From an uncultured Collinsella sp. (lineage in GTDB: Bacteria; Actinomycetota; Coriobacteriia; Coriobacteriales; Coriobacteriaceae): a DNA stretch of 13,539 bases. The notes beneath the pieces are model-generated. The model ran no database searches. It worked only from the letters and a program-made list of their open reading frames with translations, and had not been told where the DNA came from. Both the position numbers and the translations under genes were made by a program. Positions 1 to 8,300 of this stretch are shown piece by piece (position 1 is the stretch's first letter; each line of letters starts with the position of its first letter). The DNA lies in assembly GCA_902495955.1 (NCBI GenBank), contig CABUZE010000006.1, positions 1 to 13,539 on the forward strand, given 5' to 3'.

Positions 1-899
1 ACCTGAGCGTTGGACTTCACGACGCGCGACAGGCCGCAGACCTTCTCCATGGTGATGGGGTTGCGCTTGTGCGGCATGGCTGAGCTGCCCTTTTGGCCCT
101 TACGGAACGGCTCCTCGGCCTCGAGCGTATCGGTCTTCTGTAGATTGCGAACCTCGGTAGCGATGCGCTCACAGGTGGCCGCTGTAGTGGCAAGCACGCC
201 GGCAAGGTAGGCGTGGTGATCGCGGCTGATGACCTGCGTGGACAGGGGATCGTGGACCAGGCCCAGGTACTCGCAGACGTACTCCTCGACGAACGGCTCG
301 ATGGAGCTGTACGTGCCGACAGCGCCCGAGATAGCACCGAAGGCAACATTCTTGCGGGCGTCCTCAAGACGATCCAGATCGCGCTTGAGCTCCCAGGCCC
401 AAGAGCCAATCTTCATGCCGAAGGTCATCGGCTCGGCATGGATGCCATGAGTACGGCCGGCGCAGAGCGTGTTGCGCTCCTCAAAGGCGCGACGCTTGCA
501 GATCTCGCCGAGTTTTTTGACGTCCTCGATGATCAGGTCGCAGGCCTGGGTGAGCTGGTAGCACAGGGCCGTGTCGCCCAGATCGGAGCTGGTCATGCCA
601 TAGTGAACCCAGCGGCTGGGCTTGGGGTCGCCCTCGGGAACATCGGCATCGATGTACTCCTTCATGTTGGTCAGGAAGGCAATGACGTCATGGCGCGTGA
701 CTTCCTCGATCTCATCGACCTTCGCCTTCTCAAAGTTGGCATGGTCGCGGATCCACTGGGCCTCGTCTTTGGAAATACCGATCTTGCCGAGCTCCGCCTG
801 GGCCTCGCAGGCCAAGACCTCGATCTCCTGCCAAATGGCGTACTTGTTCTCGAGGGAGAAAATGTGTCCCATCTCCGGGCGGGTATAGCGATCGATCAT
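1..899 (-). CDS. purB: Adenylosuccinate lyase, N-terminal 299 residues (3' end outside window)
   Basis: Adenylosuccinate lyase is a cytoplasmic homotetramer of the fumarase/aspartase superfamily. It releases fumarate from SAICAR and from adenylosuccinate, two steps of purine synthesis. The reading frame is open from the ATG at 899-897 to the window edge. It shows the family's conserved blocks in order: TSSDLGDTA (about residues 103-111), AGRTHGIHAEP with the acid/base His near residue 151, and the superfamily signature SSAMPHKRNP at residues 272-281, containing the mobile-loop catalytic Ser. Family members are usually 430-480 residues, so roughly a third of the gene lies to the left. The start is fixed by an AGGGAG ribosome-binding site at 906-911, six bases upstream, and by the usual N-terminus MIDRYTRPEMG. 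It is not adjacent to other purine genes here and appears to have its own promoter. The family assignment is very secure. Confidence 0.97.
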   Translation of the reverse strand, partial: MIDRYTRPEMGHIFSLENKYAIWQEIEVLACEAQAELGKIGISKDEAQWIRDHANFEKAKVDEIEEVTRHDVIAFLTNMKEYIDADVPEGDPKPSRWVHYGMTSSDLGDTALCYQLTQACDLIIEDVKKLGEICKRRAFEERNTLCAGRTHGIHAEPMTFGMKIGSWAWELKRDLDRLEDARKNVAFGAISGAVGTYSSIEPFVEEYVCEYLGLVHDPLSTQVISRDHHAYLAGVLATTAATCERIATEVRNLQKTDTLEAEEPFRKGQKGSSAMPHKRNPITMEKVCGLSRVVKSNAQ

Positions 900-943
900 A
901 GCGGCTCCCTTTTGGTTATTGGCACGTTGGTCGTAACCCATCC

Positions 944-949
944 ATTGTA
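944..949 (-). promoter_or_regulatory. Probable -10 box of purB
   Basis: On the minus strand the sequence reads TACAAT, one base from the TATAAT consensus. It would give a leader of roughly 38 nt before the purB start codon. No good -35 hexamer lies 16-18 bases upstream, so this is a plausible but unproven promoter. Confidence 0.4.
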
Positions 950-1000
950 CCGTGCGCAGGTGCAAGTATGGGCAGCAGGCATTAACCTAACATTTTGGAA

Positions 1001-1019
1001 TTGGAGCGGGCAACGGGAC
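1001..1019 (-). repeat. Duplicated 3' end of tRNA-Gly (19-bp direct repeat, left copy)
   Basis: This stretch is identical, in the same orientation, to 1192-1210, which is the 3' tail of the tRNA-Gly gene: the 3' half of the T-arm, the 3' acceptor strand, the discriminator base and the encoded CCA. The rest of a tRNA is missing behind it, because beyond 1019 the sequence departs into hairpin-rich DNA. It is therefore a tRNA tail without a tRNA. A tail copy 191 bp from the intact gene resembles a tRNA attachment-site duplication, or the remains of a lost second tRNA-Gly gene. Confidence 0.8.
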
Positions 1020-1145
1020 ATCCGCGTATTTGCTTCGCAAATCCGCACCGGCTTCAGGCGCCTGTCGGCGCCTTCGCCTGCTCGCTACAAACGCTTCGCG
1101 TTTGCTTTACGCTCGCACCCTGTCGGGTTCGAGTCCCGGCGCTTT
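1020..1145. repeat. Hairpin-rich palindromic non-coding element
   Basis: Three perfect inverted repeats lie within about 80 bp: 1028-1042 (6-bp stem, TTC loop), 1056-1073 (7-bp stem AGGCGCC, TGTC loop) and 1088-1104 (7-bp stem CAAACGC, TTC loop). The motif GCTTCGC recurs in the outer two. At 1124-1138 the plus strand reads CGGGTTCGAGTCCCG, a T-arm-like sequence whose exact inverted copy is at 1205-1219 inside tRNA-Gly. No tRNA can be folded around it: the 3' flank CGCTTTA finds no matching 5' acceptor strand. No convincing protein is encoded. The pattern is that of a REP-like intergenic palindrome. Whether it is dispersed in the genome cannot be seen from this window. Confidence 0.6.
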
Positions 1146-1149
1146 ATTG

Positions 1150-1186
1150 AAAAAAGCACGGCACCGGAACGGTGTCGTGCTTTTAC
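1150..1186 (-). terminator. Intrinsic terminator of tRNA-Gly, possibly bidirectional
   Basis: A 15-bp stem (1152-1166 with 1170-1184, one G-U pair, GAA loop) is followed on the minus strand by a run of six T (1150-1155). It begins eight bases past the encoded CCA of tRNA-Gly. On the plus strand the hairpin is also followed by a T-rich run (1181-1193), so it may stop transcription from both sides. Confidence 0.9.
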
Positions 1187-1192
1187 TTTTTT

Positions 1193-1267
1193 TGGAGCGG
1201 GCAACGGGACTCGAACCCGCGAGTGTCAGCTTGGGAAGCTGATGCCTTACCACTTGGCGATGCCCGC
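1193..1267 (-). tRNA. tRNA-Gly(CCC) with encoded CCA
   Basis: The minus strand folds as a complete tRNA. It has acceptor stem GCGGGCA/TGCCCGC, a D-arm GCC/GGC with the loop GG pair, a perfect anticodon stem TCAGC/GCTGA with loop TTCCCAA, T-arm GCGGG-TTCGAGT-CCCGT, discriminator U and an encoded CCA. The anticodon CCC (plus-strand 1233-1235) reads the glycine codon GGG. It has its own promoter upstream and a strong terminator immediately downstream, so it is a single-gene transcription unit. Confidence 0.96.
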
Positions 1268-1280
1268 TTGTGTGTTGGCT

Positions 1281-1310
1281 AGTATAACGCGGTTGTCTCG
1301 TTCGATACAA
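1281..1310 (-). promoter_or_regulatory. Promoter of tRNA-Gly
   Basis: On the minus strand, TTGTAT (1310-1305) and TATACT (1286-1281) are separated by 18 bases and match the -35 and -10 consensus of housekeeping sigma factors. Transcription would start near 1274, about seven bases before the mature tRNA 5' end. Confidence 0.7.
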
Positions 1311-1564
1311 GGGTGTCGATGCTTGTTTTAGCTGTGGAGAATCGTTTGAAAACCGCGCCAATTGTGGAGATGAGGACCTCTGTCTTTCTTTTCTTATCAT
1401 CTTCTACCTGCACTTTTATCTGATTGTTGTATTTGAGCTCGATTTATCAGAAATCGGGCAAGCTTTTGGTCAGCTTCTGGTACTTACCCGCATGAACCAT
1501 GACGGTAGCCTCATCCCAAGCGCCGCGGGCGCCCCGTGCGGCGCACGAGGGATAAGGAGCAGCC
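1311..1564. other. Intergenic leader between tRNA-Gly and adhesin gene
   Basis: No convincing gene is seen. Three things stand out. A direct repeat AGCTTYTGGT at 1461-1470 and 1472-1481 is spaced 11 bp, about one helical turn. A small inverted repeat GATTT/AAATC lies at 1441-1455. A GC-rich hairpin (GCGCCGC at 1520-1526 with GCGGCGC at 1538-1544) ends only nine bases before the ribosome-binding site AAGGAG at 1554-1559. No good -35/-10 pair for the adhesin could be picked. The hairpin could influence translation of the adhesin, but this is inference. Confidence 0.5.
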
Positions 1565-4500
1565 ATGTCCAACGCACCCACGCACTCTGTCCACAGCGCA
1601 ATCGCAACAGGTCCGCTGCTCCTGCTCCTCTTTTTTCTGATCGGCTGTCTGGCCCCAGGGGCCGCACTCGCCGTCGACGGGAGTGACGCCCTTAATTTCC
1701 GCACCATAAGCGACGGCTGCGGCCCCTTCGGTGTCGGTAAATACGAGGCACAGGACACTTCGATTTCGTACTGCATGAATCAAGACTGCCCCGGCCCCAG
1801 CAAGCCGGGAGGGCCATGGCGCACATATAACCAAGGCTGGACATGGCTCGATGACGAATTTGCCGCCATCGTCTGTCACGGATACCCCTCCAGTACATCC
1901 TTTGGGGGCCACAACCTGTCGCCCGATCTCGCCCGTGCCGCCACCCAGATTGCCGTGTGGATGCTCAAGGGAACCACACGCCCCGACGGCACCTATTCGT
2001 ATACAAATAGCAAGGGAGTTGCCAGGAGTGGTAGGTTTTACGAAAACGCCGAGGCCGTAGCGGCTGCACGTTGGCTCTACGACAGCGCTAAGTCCGGATC
2101 CATTAAGGCAGCCCCACATCGAGCCAGGCGTTATCACGGCCCGGTCTCGGGCGAGGGTCGACACCAGGACATGCTCTATGTTCTGCCCGCCGTCTCCGTA
2201 TCTTTCCAAAAACAATCGTCCCAGGCTGACATCACCGCCGGTAACGACACCTACAGACTCGGTGGCGCAACCTTCGATATCTTTGAAAGTGCGGGCGATG
2301 CACGTGTCGGCACTATCCAGATGGACGAAGACGGGCGTACACAAGCAACACTTTTGCCCAATACGGCATATTACCTGGTCGAAACCAAAGCCCCGGCAGG
2401 CTATATCCCTCGAAGCGACCGAATAGCCTTCACCACACAAAACAGCGGCGAACATGTCACTATCAACGAGCAGCCCGGCACCATCACCTTGCGTATTGCA
2501 AAAATCGATACCGCCACGGATGCCGGCGCCCAGGTTGGAGCGTCGCTTGCGGGCGCTGAATTCACCTGCGTCTCGCAATCAACTCCCGGCTGGACTCGCA
2601 CCCTTACGACCGACGAAAACGGACGGGCAATCCTCAATGACGTTCCTCTGGGCACCTTTACCATCTACGAATCGAAAGCGCCCGAGGGCTACCTGATTTC
2701 AAACGACAGCTGGAGCTACACCGTCGGTGCCGAGCAACTCGGAGATACGGGCATCGTTGAGCTCGAAAGCCGTATTCCCAACATCCCCATCGCCTTTGAC
2801 CTTGAAATCTCGAAGTTTAAGGGCCATGGCGATAGCGATGAGTCCGGCCTTGAGCAGCCGGCGGAAGGCGTCGTCTTTGAAGTTGTCAGCAATAGCTCCC
2901 AACAAGTCGTCGGCACGTTGACCACAAACGTTTATGGCTTTGCCTCCACCAAAGACCAGCCCGAAGCATGGTTTGGCGCAGGCAAGCGACCCGCCGGCGC
3001 TCACGGTGCCATTCCCTACGACCGCGCGGGCTACACCGTTCGCGAGGTTGTAGAAACGGTCCCCGAAGGATTTAAGCAAGCAGGGGAATGGACCATCACA
3101 GCAGAGCAGACCGCAGACGGCGCCGAGCTTCAGTACATCGTTGACAACCATGCCCTATCGACACACCTTCAAATCGTAAAGTGCGATGCTCAGACCGGCG
3201 GCACCGTACCGCTTGCCGGCTTTACGTTCCAGCTGCTCGATAGCCACCACGAGCCTGTCTCGCAAACATGTTGGTATCCGGCCCACAATGTAATGAATAC
3301 CTTCACAACCGATGCAACCGGCGCCGTCACGCTGCCCGAATCACTTCATCCCGGAACATACTACGTGCACGAGGCATCGGCCAAGGAACCGTATCTGCGC
3401 GGAGAAGACCTGGAGATAGCGATTCCCGCCGACAGAAATCTGACACCGGTCGCCGTCGTCTCGTTCTATGACGACGCCGCAACCGGAAGCATCGATATCA
3501 TTAAGACGGATGCTGTAGATGGGCGCACACTCGCTGGAGCCACGTTTGACATCCGCGCTGATGGCGACATCGTGCGAACCGACGACAGCAGCGTAGCCCT
3601 GGATGGCGAAACCGTCGCCACCGTCACAACCGACGAACGGGGGCAAGCGCGAGTCGACCATCTTTCGCTGGGATGCGGTACCGCTACCTACGAGGTCGTC
3701 GAAACACAAGCGCCCGAAGGCTACCTGCTCAACCCGACCCCACATACTGTGAAGTTGTCGTACGCTGACCAGCAAACGCCCGTGATCGAAGTGCGCCTTG
3801 ACGTTTCCAACGACTACACCAAGATCGATGTCTCCAAAGTCGACGCGTGCGGAGGTCAGGAAGTGACAGGCGCCGAGCTTGTCCTCTGCGACTCCAATGG
3901 CAACGAAATCGATTCTTGGACTTCATCCGGCAAACCGCACCGCATTGAGCACCTTGCACCCGGCACCTATACCCTGCGCGAAACGATGTCTCCGCGTACC
4001 TACGACCTCGCCGAAGAGATAACGTTTGAAGTAAAAGCCACGGGAGAAGTTCAAACCGTAGCCATGAAGGATACCCCCATCGAGATCAGGGGAAGCGTCG
4101 ATAAGCGCCAAGAGATTGCACAGCCAGTCGTAAGCAAACTCGTTGCCAACGGCGACGGAAAAAACCGAGCCAAAGCACGGGTCAACACGCAAGGCGCCTT
4201 CTCCTATACCATCGACGCCAAAAATGAGTCGAGCACCTGGGTCGACGAGTTGACCATCACCGACGACCTTGAGTGCGCCAAAGATGGCGCAGCGAAACTC
4301 GTTGCCGTTGAAACCCCTATTGCGGTCGGTGATCTAAACGGGCTGTGCAACGTGTGGTATCGAACGTCTCCGGCAGGAACAAGCGATACGGGCAGGCAGG
4401 TCAATGCAACGCTTGACGACGGGCACCACAATCCTTGGCTCGAAACGGAAGAGGTTGCAAAGCTGCTGGGCGACGATGTGCGTCTCGTCGATTACGACGG

Positions 4501-4996
4501 GTGGCACCTATGGAAAGCAGATATCCCGACGGACAAGTCCGTCACGCTCGATACGAAAGAGATTGATCTTACAGACGACGCCGTCATCACGGGCATCCGT
4601 TTTGAATACGGTGCGGTAGCCGCCGACTTTACAACCAGAAGCGAGGCGGACTCTTGGACCCGGGATGACCTTAAAGACGAACACGACGATCTTGACGATG
4701 CCAAGGCGGCCCTTAACTCGGATGCCCGAGGCGCAGTCGTGCATATGCAGGCAACGTCGTCCTATACGCCCCAAACCGCACTTGCCAACAGCGCGCGCGT
4801 CGATCTTTGCCGCAACGGCGGTGGCGATAAACTCGAGGCGCATGATGAGGACCGCGTCATCCAACGATGCGCCCTGCCTCAGAACCTGCCGGCAACGGGA
4901 TCTGCTACCGTCGCCGCATGCATCACCGCACTCCTGACCTCGGGCACGGCAGCCATATGGTTCGCTCGCCTTAGGTTAGCCTCAAAGAAGCGCTAG
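1565..4996 (+). CDS. LPATG-anchored thioester/CnaB-repeat surface adhesin (SpaA-type pilin-like)
   Basis: This is an exported cell-wall protein of 1143 residues. The signal peptide is about residues 1-36 (hydrophobic 17-30, likely cut after AALA). Next comes a thioester domain of the TQxA class: Cys70 in SYCMNQ and Gln128 in TQIAVW are the expected pair forming the internal thioester that can bind host amines covalently. Six CnaB/SpaA-like domains follow, each with a candidate isopeptide Lys and a Glu in an E-x-x-x-P-x-x-[YF]-type block: K216/E273, K313/E369, K417/E494, K539/E603, K647/E713, K758/E806. A larger, differently built region (about 830-1095) precedes the sorting signal LPATG (1108-1112), a hydrophobic stretch and the tail SKKR. 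AAGGAG five bases upstream supports the start. The signal peptide also contains LIGC, a lipobox match, but the sorting signal argues for ordinary cleavage. No sortase or second pilin gene is nearby, so it is more likely a single-protein adhesin than part of a pilus operon. The family is certain; the ligand is unknown. Confidence 0.93.
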   Translation: MSNAPTHSVHSAIATGPLLLLLFFLIGCLAPGAALAVDGSDALNFRTISDGCGPFGVGKYEAQDTSISYCMNQDCPGPSKPGGPWRTYNQGWTWLDDEFAAIVCHGYPSSTSFGGHNLSPDLARAATQIAVWMLKGTTRPDGTYSYTNSKGVARSGRFYENAEAVAAARWLYDSAKSGSIKAAPHRARRYHGPVSGEGRHQDMLYVLPAVSVSFQKQSSQADITAGNDTYRLGGATFDIFESAGDARVGTIQMDEDGRTQATLLPNTAYYLVETKAPAGYIPRSDRIAFTTQNSGEHVTINEQPGTITLRIAKIDTATDAGAQVGASLAGAEFTCVSQSTPGWTRTLTTDENGRAILNDVPLGTFTIYESKAPEGYLISNDSWSYTVGAEQLGDTGIVELESRIPNIPIAFDLEISKFKGHGDSDESGLEQPAEGVVFEVVSNSSQQVVGTLTTNVYGFASTKDQPEAWFGAGKRPAGAHGAIPYDRAGYTVREVVETVPEGFKQAGEWTITAEQTADGAELQYIVDNHALSTHLQIVKCDAQTGGTVPLAGFTFQLLDSHHEPVSQTCWYPAHNVMNTFTTDATGAVTLPESLHPGTYYVHEASAKEPYLRGEDLEIAIPADRNLTPVAVVSFYDDAATGSIDIIKTDAVDGRTLAGATFDIRADGDIVRTDDSSVALDGETVATVTTDERGQARVDHLSLGCGTATYEVVETQAPEGYLLNPTPHTVKLSYADQQTPVIEVRLDVSNDYTKIDVSKVDACGGQEVTGAELVLCDSNGNEIDSWTSSGKPHRIEHLAPGTYTLRETMSPRTYDLAEEITFEVKATGEVQTVAMKDTPIEIRGSVDKRQEIAQPVVSKLVANGDGKNRAKARVNTQGAFSYTIDAKNESSTWVDELTITDDLECAKDGAAKLVAVETPIAVGDLNGLCNVWYRTSPAGTSDTGRQVNATLDDGHHNPWLETEEVAKLLGDDVRLVDYDGWHLWKADIPTDKSVTLDTKEIDLTDDAVITGIRFEYGAVAADFTTRSEADSWTRDDLKDEHDDLDDAKAALNSDARGAVVHMQATSSYTPQTALANSARVDLCRNGGGDKLEAHDEDRVIQRCALPQNLPATGSATVAACITALLTSGTAAIWFARLRLASKKR

Positions 4997-5003
4997 CACG
5001 ATG

Positions 5004-5038
5004 AAAAAGCGGGCGAGCCAGTCTCCCGGCTCGCCCGC
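5004..5038 (-). terminator. Intrinsic terminator between convergent genes
   Basis: A perfect 11-bp stem (5009-5019 with 5028-5038, 8-nt loop) is followed on the minus strand by five T (5004-5008). It ends the minus-strand transcript of the 72-aa protein and its upstream partner. The stem begins 12 bases after the adhesin stop codon, but there is no T run on the plus strand, so termination of the adhesin mRNA here would be weaker or factor-assisted. Confidence 0.85.
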
Positions 5039-5061
5039 CTTGGGCATAAACGATGAATCGG

Positions 5062-5280
5062 CTATTCAGCAGATGACGAACCGCCATCGATGGCTGCCTG
5101 ATCGGACTCGGAAATACCGTCAGCACCCAAACTTTGCTCTTGCTCCACCTCTTCGTTCATTGTTGTCTCGGGCGTCGAGCCCTTAACGCCAACGACATAC
5201 GCGGCCCCAAAACCCAATGCAACAGCGATCAGGGTCAAAATCAGATAGATGGGCCAATGGCGCTTGATGTACGAAAACAC
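5062..5280 (-). CDS. Small single-pass membrane protein, 72 aa, unknown function
   Basis: I do not recognise a named family. The N-terminus carries positive charges (KRHW, residues 6-9), followed by one hydrophobic segment (about residues 10-33) with small residues (GFGAAY). The tail of about 38 residues is acidic and rich in Glu, Ser and Gly, without obvious fold. By the positive-inside rule the tail should lie outside the membrane. Translation starts at GTG (5280-5278); the start is fixed by AAGGAG at 5286-5291, five bases upstream. The gene lies 22 bases after the stop codon of the M28-like membrane protein and before a terminator, so the two are very likely cotranscribed and the small protein may assist its partner. 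Its own RBS and operon position make it a real gene despite its size. Confidence 0.82.
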   Translation of the reverse strand: MFSYIKRHWPIYLILTLIAVALGFGAAYVVGVKGSTPETTMNEEVEQEQSLGADGISESDQAAIDGGSSSAE

Positions 5281-5302
5281 GCTGACTCCTTAGCGGGTCT
5301 GT

Positions 5303-8300
5303 CTACGAACGACGAATGACCTCGGTCACGACCTCGGACACCGTAGCGATATTGGTCGGATTGACGTTGTACGGCAGGTCATCCTCGGTGCGAGCGCAGG
5401 CAAGACGCGGACCGTCCACACCGGCGATCGTAAGGGCGCGACGGCTCGCCTCGAGCGCGGCATAGGCATCGGTCTTGGCATAGGGCATCTCGAACGCACC
5501 ACAATCGACGTGGAACGACTTGCACACATTGCTGACAAGATTCATGATGCGGCGATCGCCCTTAAACAGCTGCTGCTCGCCCTCGACCGTCACCACCGAA
5601 AGCCTGCCGGCACCGATAGACTCGAGGTTGATGAAGAACACACCGCGGAGCTTGTCACGATGCGAGGCCAAAAACGCCCTCATGCCGGCGCCGTCGCAAT
5701 CGGACGCGCCCGTTGCGACGAACCAGATATCGTGGCCGAGCAGCTCATCGTCACCCATGGAGGCAACGGCCGAGAGCATATCCTCGGCAGAAGCACCATC
5801 GGAAGAGGTGGCGCCGCCCTTCCAACCGTCGTCGTCATCCTCGAAGTTATCCCACGAGCCAATGCCGCGGCCAGACTTCTTGGCATCGTAATCGTCCTCG
5901 ACGCCCAGCCAGTCGCTCATGCTGTCCTGCTCGTTCTTCTTTTTGCGACCGAACAAGCCACCCAAGCCGCGCTTCTGCGGCTTGGCGCCCGTCGAAGCAG
6001 GAGCCGAGATGGTCTCGAGCGGTTGTGCGCCCGAGGAGATGGGCATGGGGGTCGCGACCGGTGCCGATGTGGGCTCGGGGCCCTGCGCCGTCGCAAAGGG
6101 ATCATTTGTCTGTGCCGAAGGATCGGGAAGATCGAACAGCGACGTGCGGGACGCGACGTTGGCCTGTTGCATCGAAGGCAGTGACGGATCGGGGACCGAG
6201 GCCAGCGGCGACGAAGAGGGCACAGGCGCGGAGGCCGGATCGGGGATATTCATTTGCTGGCGCGGAGGCACCTGAGACGAGATCTGCGCCATGAGGGAAT
6301 CAACCGTCTCGTCCTGCGTGGGAGCGGCATTGGCCACCGTGGCACCGGGGTCGCTCGGCGCGGGCATGGTAAAGATCTGCGTAGAATAAGGCCTGGACTC
6401 ATCCGTCTTGGGAGCCTCGTCAATCGCAGGGGCCTCTTGCTCCATAGCAGGAGCCTCGACCTTCTCGGGTGCGCTGGCCTCAACGGAATCGGCCTCGTCG
6501 ACAACCGAATCATCGGCGGCGTCCTGGGCATCACCGGAGATGGGAAGGGGCTCGGCAATTGCGGTGCCCTGCTTCTCAAACGTCATCGTGGCATCAAATG
6601 ACATGGTGCCATCGACCGGCTGCTGCGCCTCAAAGGACGTCGTAGCCTCGGCAACGTCTGCGGATGTCGGCTGCGGAGCCTCGAAGGACGTCGTGGCGTC
6701 GGCGACATCGACAGGCTTCGGCTGCTCGGCCTCACCCTGCTCGAACTCCTGTGCCGCACGCTCACGCTCGGCCTCGGCTGCCTGCTGCTGGGCAATGGCC
6801 TCCCGCTCGGCGGCCTCGCGGGCAGCGGCGCGCTTTTCCTCAAAGTCGTCGACGAACTTCTTGCCCTTCGCAAGGGCGCCCTTAAAGAAGCTCGAAGCGC
6901 TGGCACCAATCGAGGAGAACGCGGAAGCGATATCGGCATGGGGCGTTGTCGAGGGAAGCTCGGCCGAGAAATCGGTGTCACTCTCATAGGACACGCGCTG
7001 CGGGTACTCGTCATAGTCTTCGTCGGCGGTCTCGGCTTCAACCTGTGCCGGAGCGGCAGGCGCCAGAATATCCAGACCGGCTGCAGAATCGAGCGGGGGC
7101 TTTTCGTCAGACTCCGCGGCAGCAACAGGGGCAGCGACCGGCTCGGCGGGAGCAACAGCCGTATTGGCCGCGGGCGTAGGCTCCTGTGCAACGGGAGCGG
7201 GCTCCAGCTCGAACGTCGGCTCCTCGCCCTCTTCGTAATCGAACGTGCAGGACTCGGGAAGCATGCCGAGCGCACGGATGGCATCCGAACCAAAGCGGAT
7301 GTTGCCGGCGGCATTGCGATAGAGCTTGGACTTGGGCTCGGAGACTTCGACCACCGCGGGCTCCTCCGCCGGCCCGGCGGTGGACGTTTCCTCGGTGGAC
7401 ACTTCGGCCTGGGCGGTCTGGTCTTGAGCCTCGGGCGCGATAACGCCGATCAGCGTCTCGTCGGCAGAGGCACCCTCAAAACCATCGATCTGTCCATCAA
7501 AAGCCTCGTCCTGCTCGGGTGCGTCGACAGGCGCCACCGGCTGGCCAAACTCGTCCTCGTCGTAGGAAGGCTCCTCATATTCAATGGTGTTGCCGTAGTC
7601 GTTTTGCTGCTGGGCCGCGGCATACTCGGCCGCCGCGCGCGCCATTTCCTCGGCGCGACGCTTCTGCTCGCCAAAATAGGTATCGAATGGAATGTCGTCG
7701 GGGAACTCGTTTTCGCCCTGATAGGGGGCGACATTGTCCATGACACCGAGCATGGCGGCAACAGAGGACTTGTTGCACACCGCGCCAGACGTGTAGGGAA
7801 GCACAAAACGGTTGGAGATGATATTGGCGGCGTTGGCCAGCGCCACAAGGGAGGCCAGGATAGCGACAACCCACAGCAGCACCTTAAGCACGCCGGGAAG
7901 CGGCAGGATACGCAGGATGGCGACAGCCGCGGGCGCAATCGTGGCGACAGGCAGGAGCTTGGCGATGAGCGCGCGATATGGAGCGTAGGGCTCGCGAGCA
8001 AGGAGCTCGGCACGGGGGGAATCATAGTGGGCCACCACGACGACCGGGCGGTTGCGCGGAGACGCAAGCGGGCCCGAGGCCTTGTGATAGGCGATGACAT
8101 TTTGGCTCACACCGGTCTTTCCCAGGCGCGAAACCAAAGGATGCCCCGTGCGCTCGAGCACGTAGAGCACGGCACCGACAATGGACAGCAGGGTGCCGAC
8201 CAAGCCGATACCGCCGCCGATGCCCATCAGCAGGGCGCCGGCAAACGCCAGAATACCGGTAACGGCAAACGCCAACCTGCTGGGCGCGGGAGCATTAAAT

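Noticed and set aside
1070..1145. Possible plus-strand tRNA ending in a T-arm-like sequence
   Set aside because: Only the T-arm matches; no pairing acceptor or proper anticodon arm can be formed.
213..1331. 372-codon plus-strand frame across purB and the tRNA
   Set aside because: It runs antisense through conserved purB blocks and then through the palindromes, terminator and tRNA gene, so it cannot be a real coding region.
1447..1510. Possible end of a decayed minus-strand gene (C-terminus KYQKLTKSLPDF)
   Set aside because: Only about 20 plausible residues before the frame becomes antisense to the adhesin; too short to separate from chance.
1592..1648. Lipoprotein signal (LIGC) in the adhesin leader peptide
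   Set aside because: A good signal peptidase I site (AALA) follows and the protein ends in an LPATG anchor, so lipidation is unlikely.
1511..2578. 355-codon open frame on the minus strand under the adhesin
   Set aside because: The opposite frame encodes a signal peptide, a thioester domain and CnaB domains, so this is a shadow.
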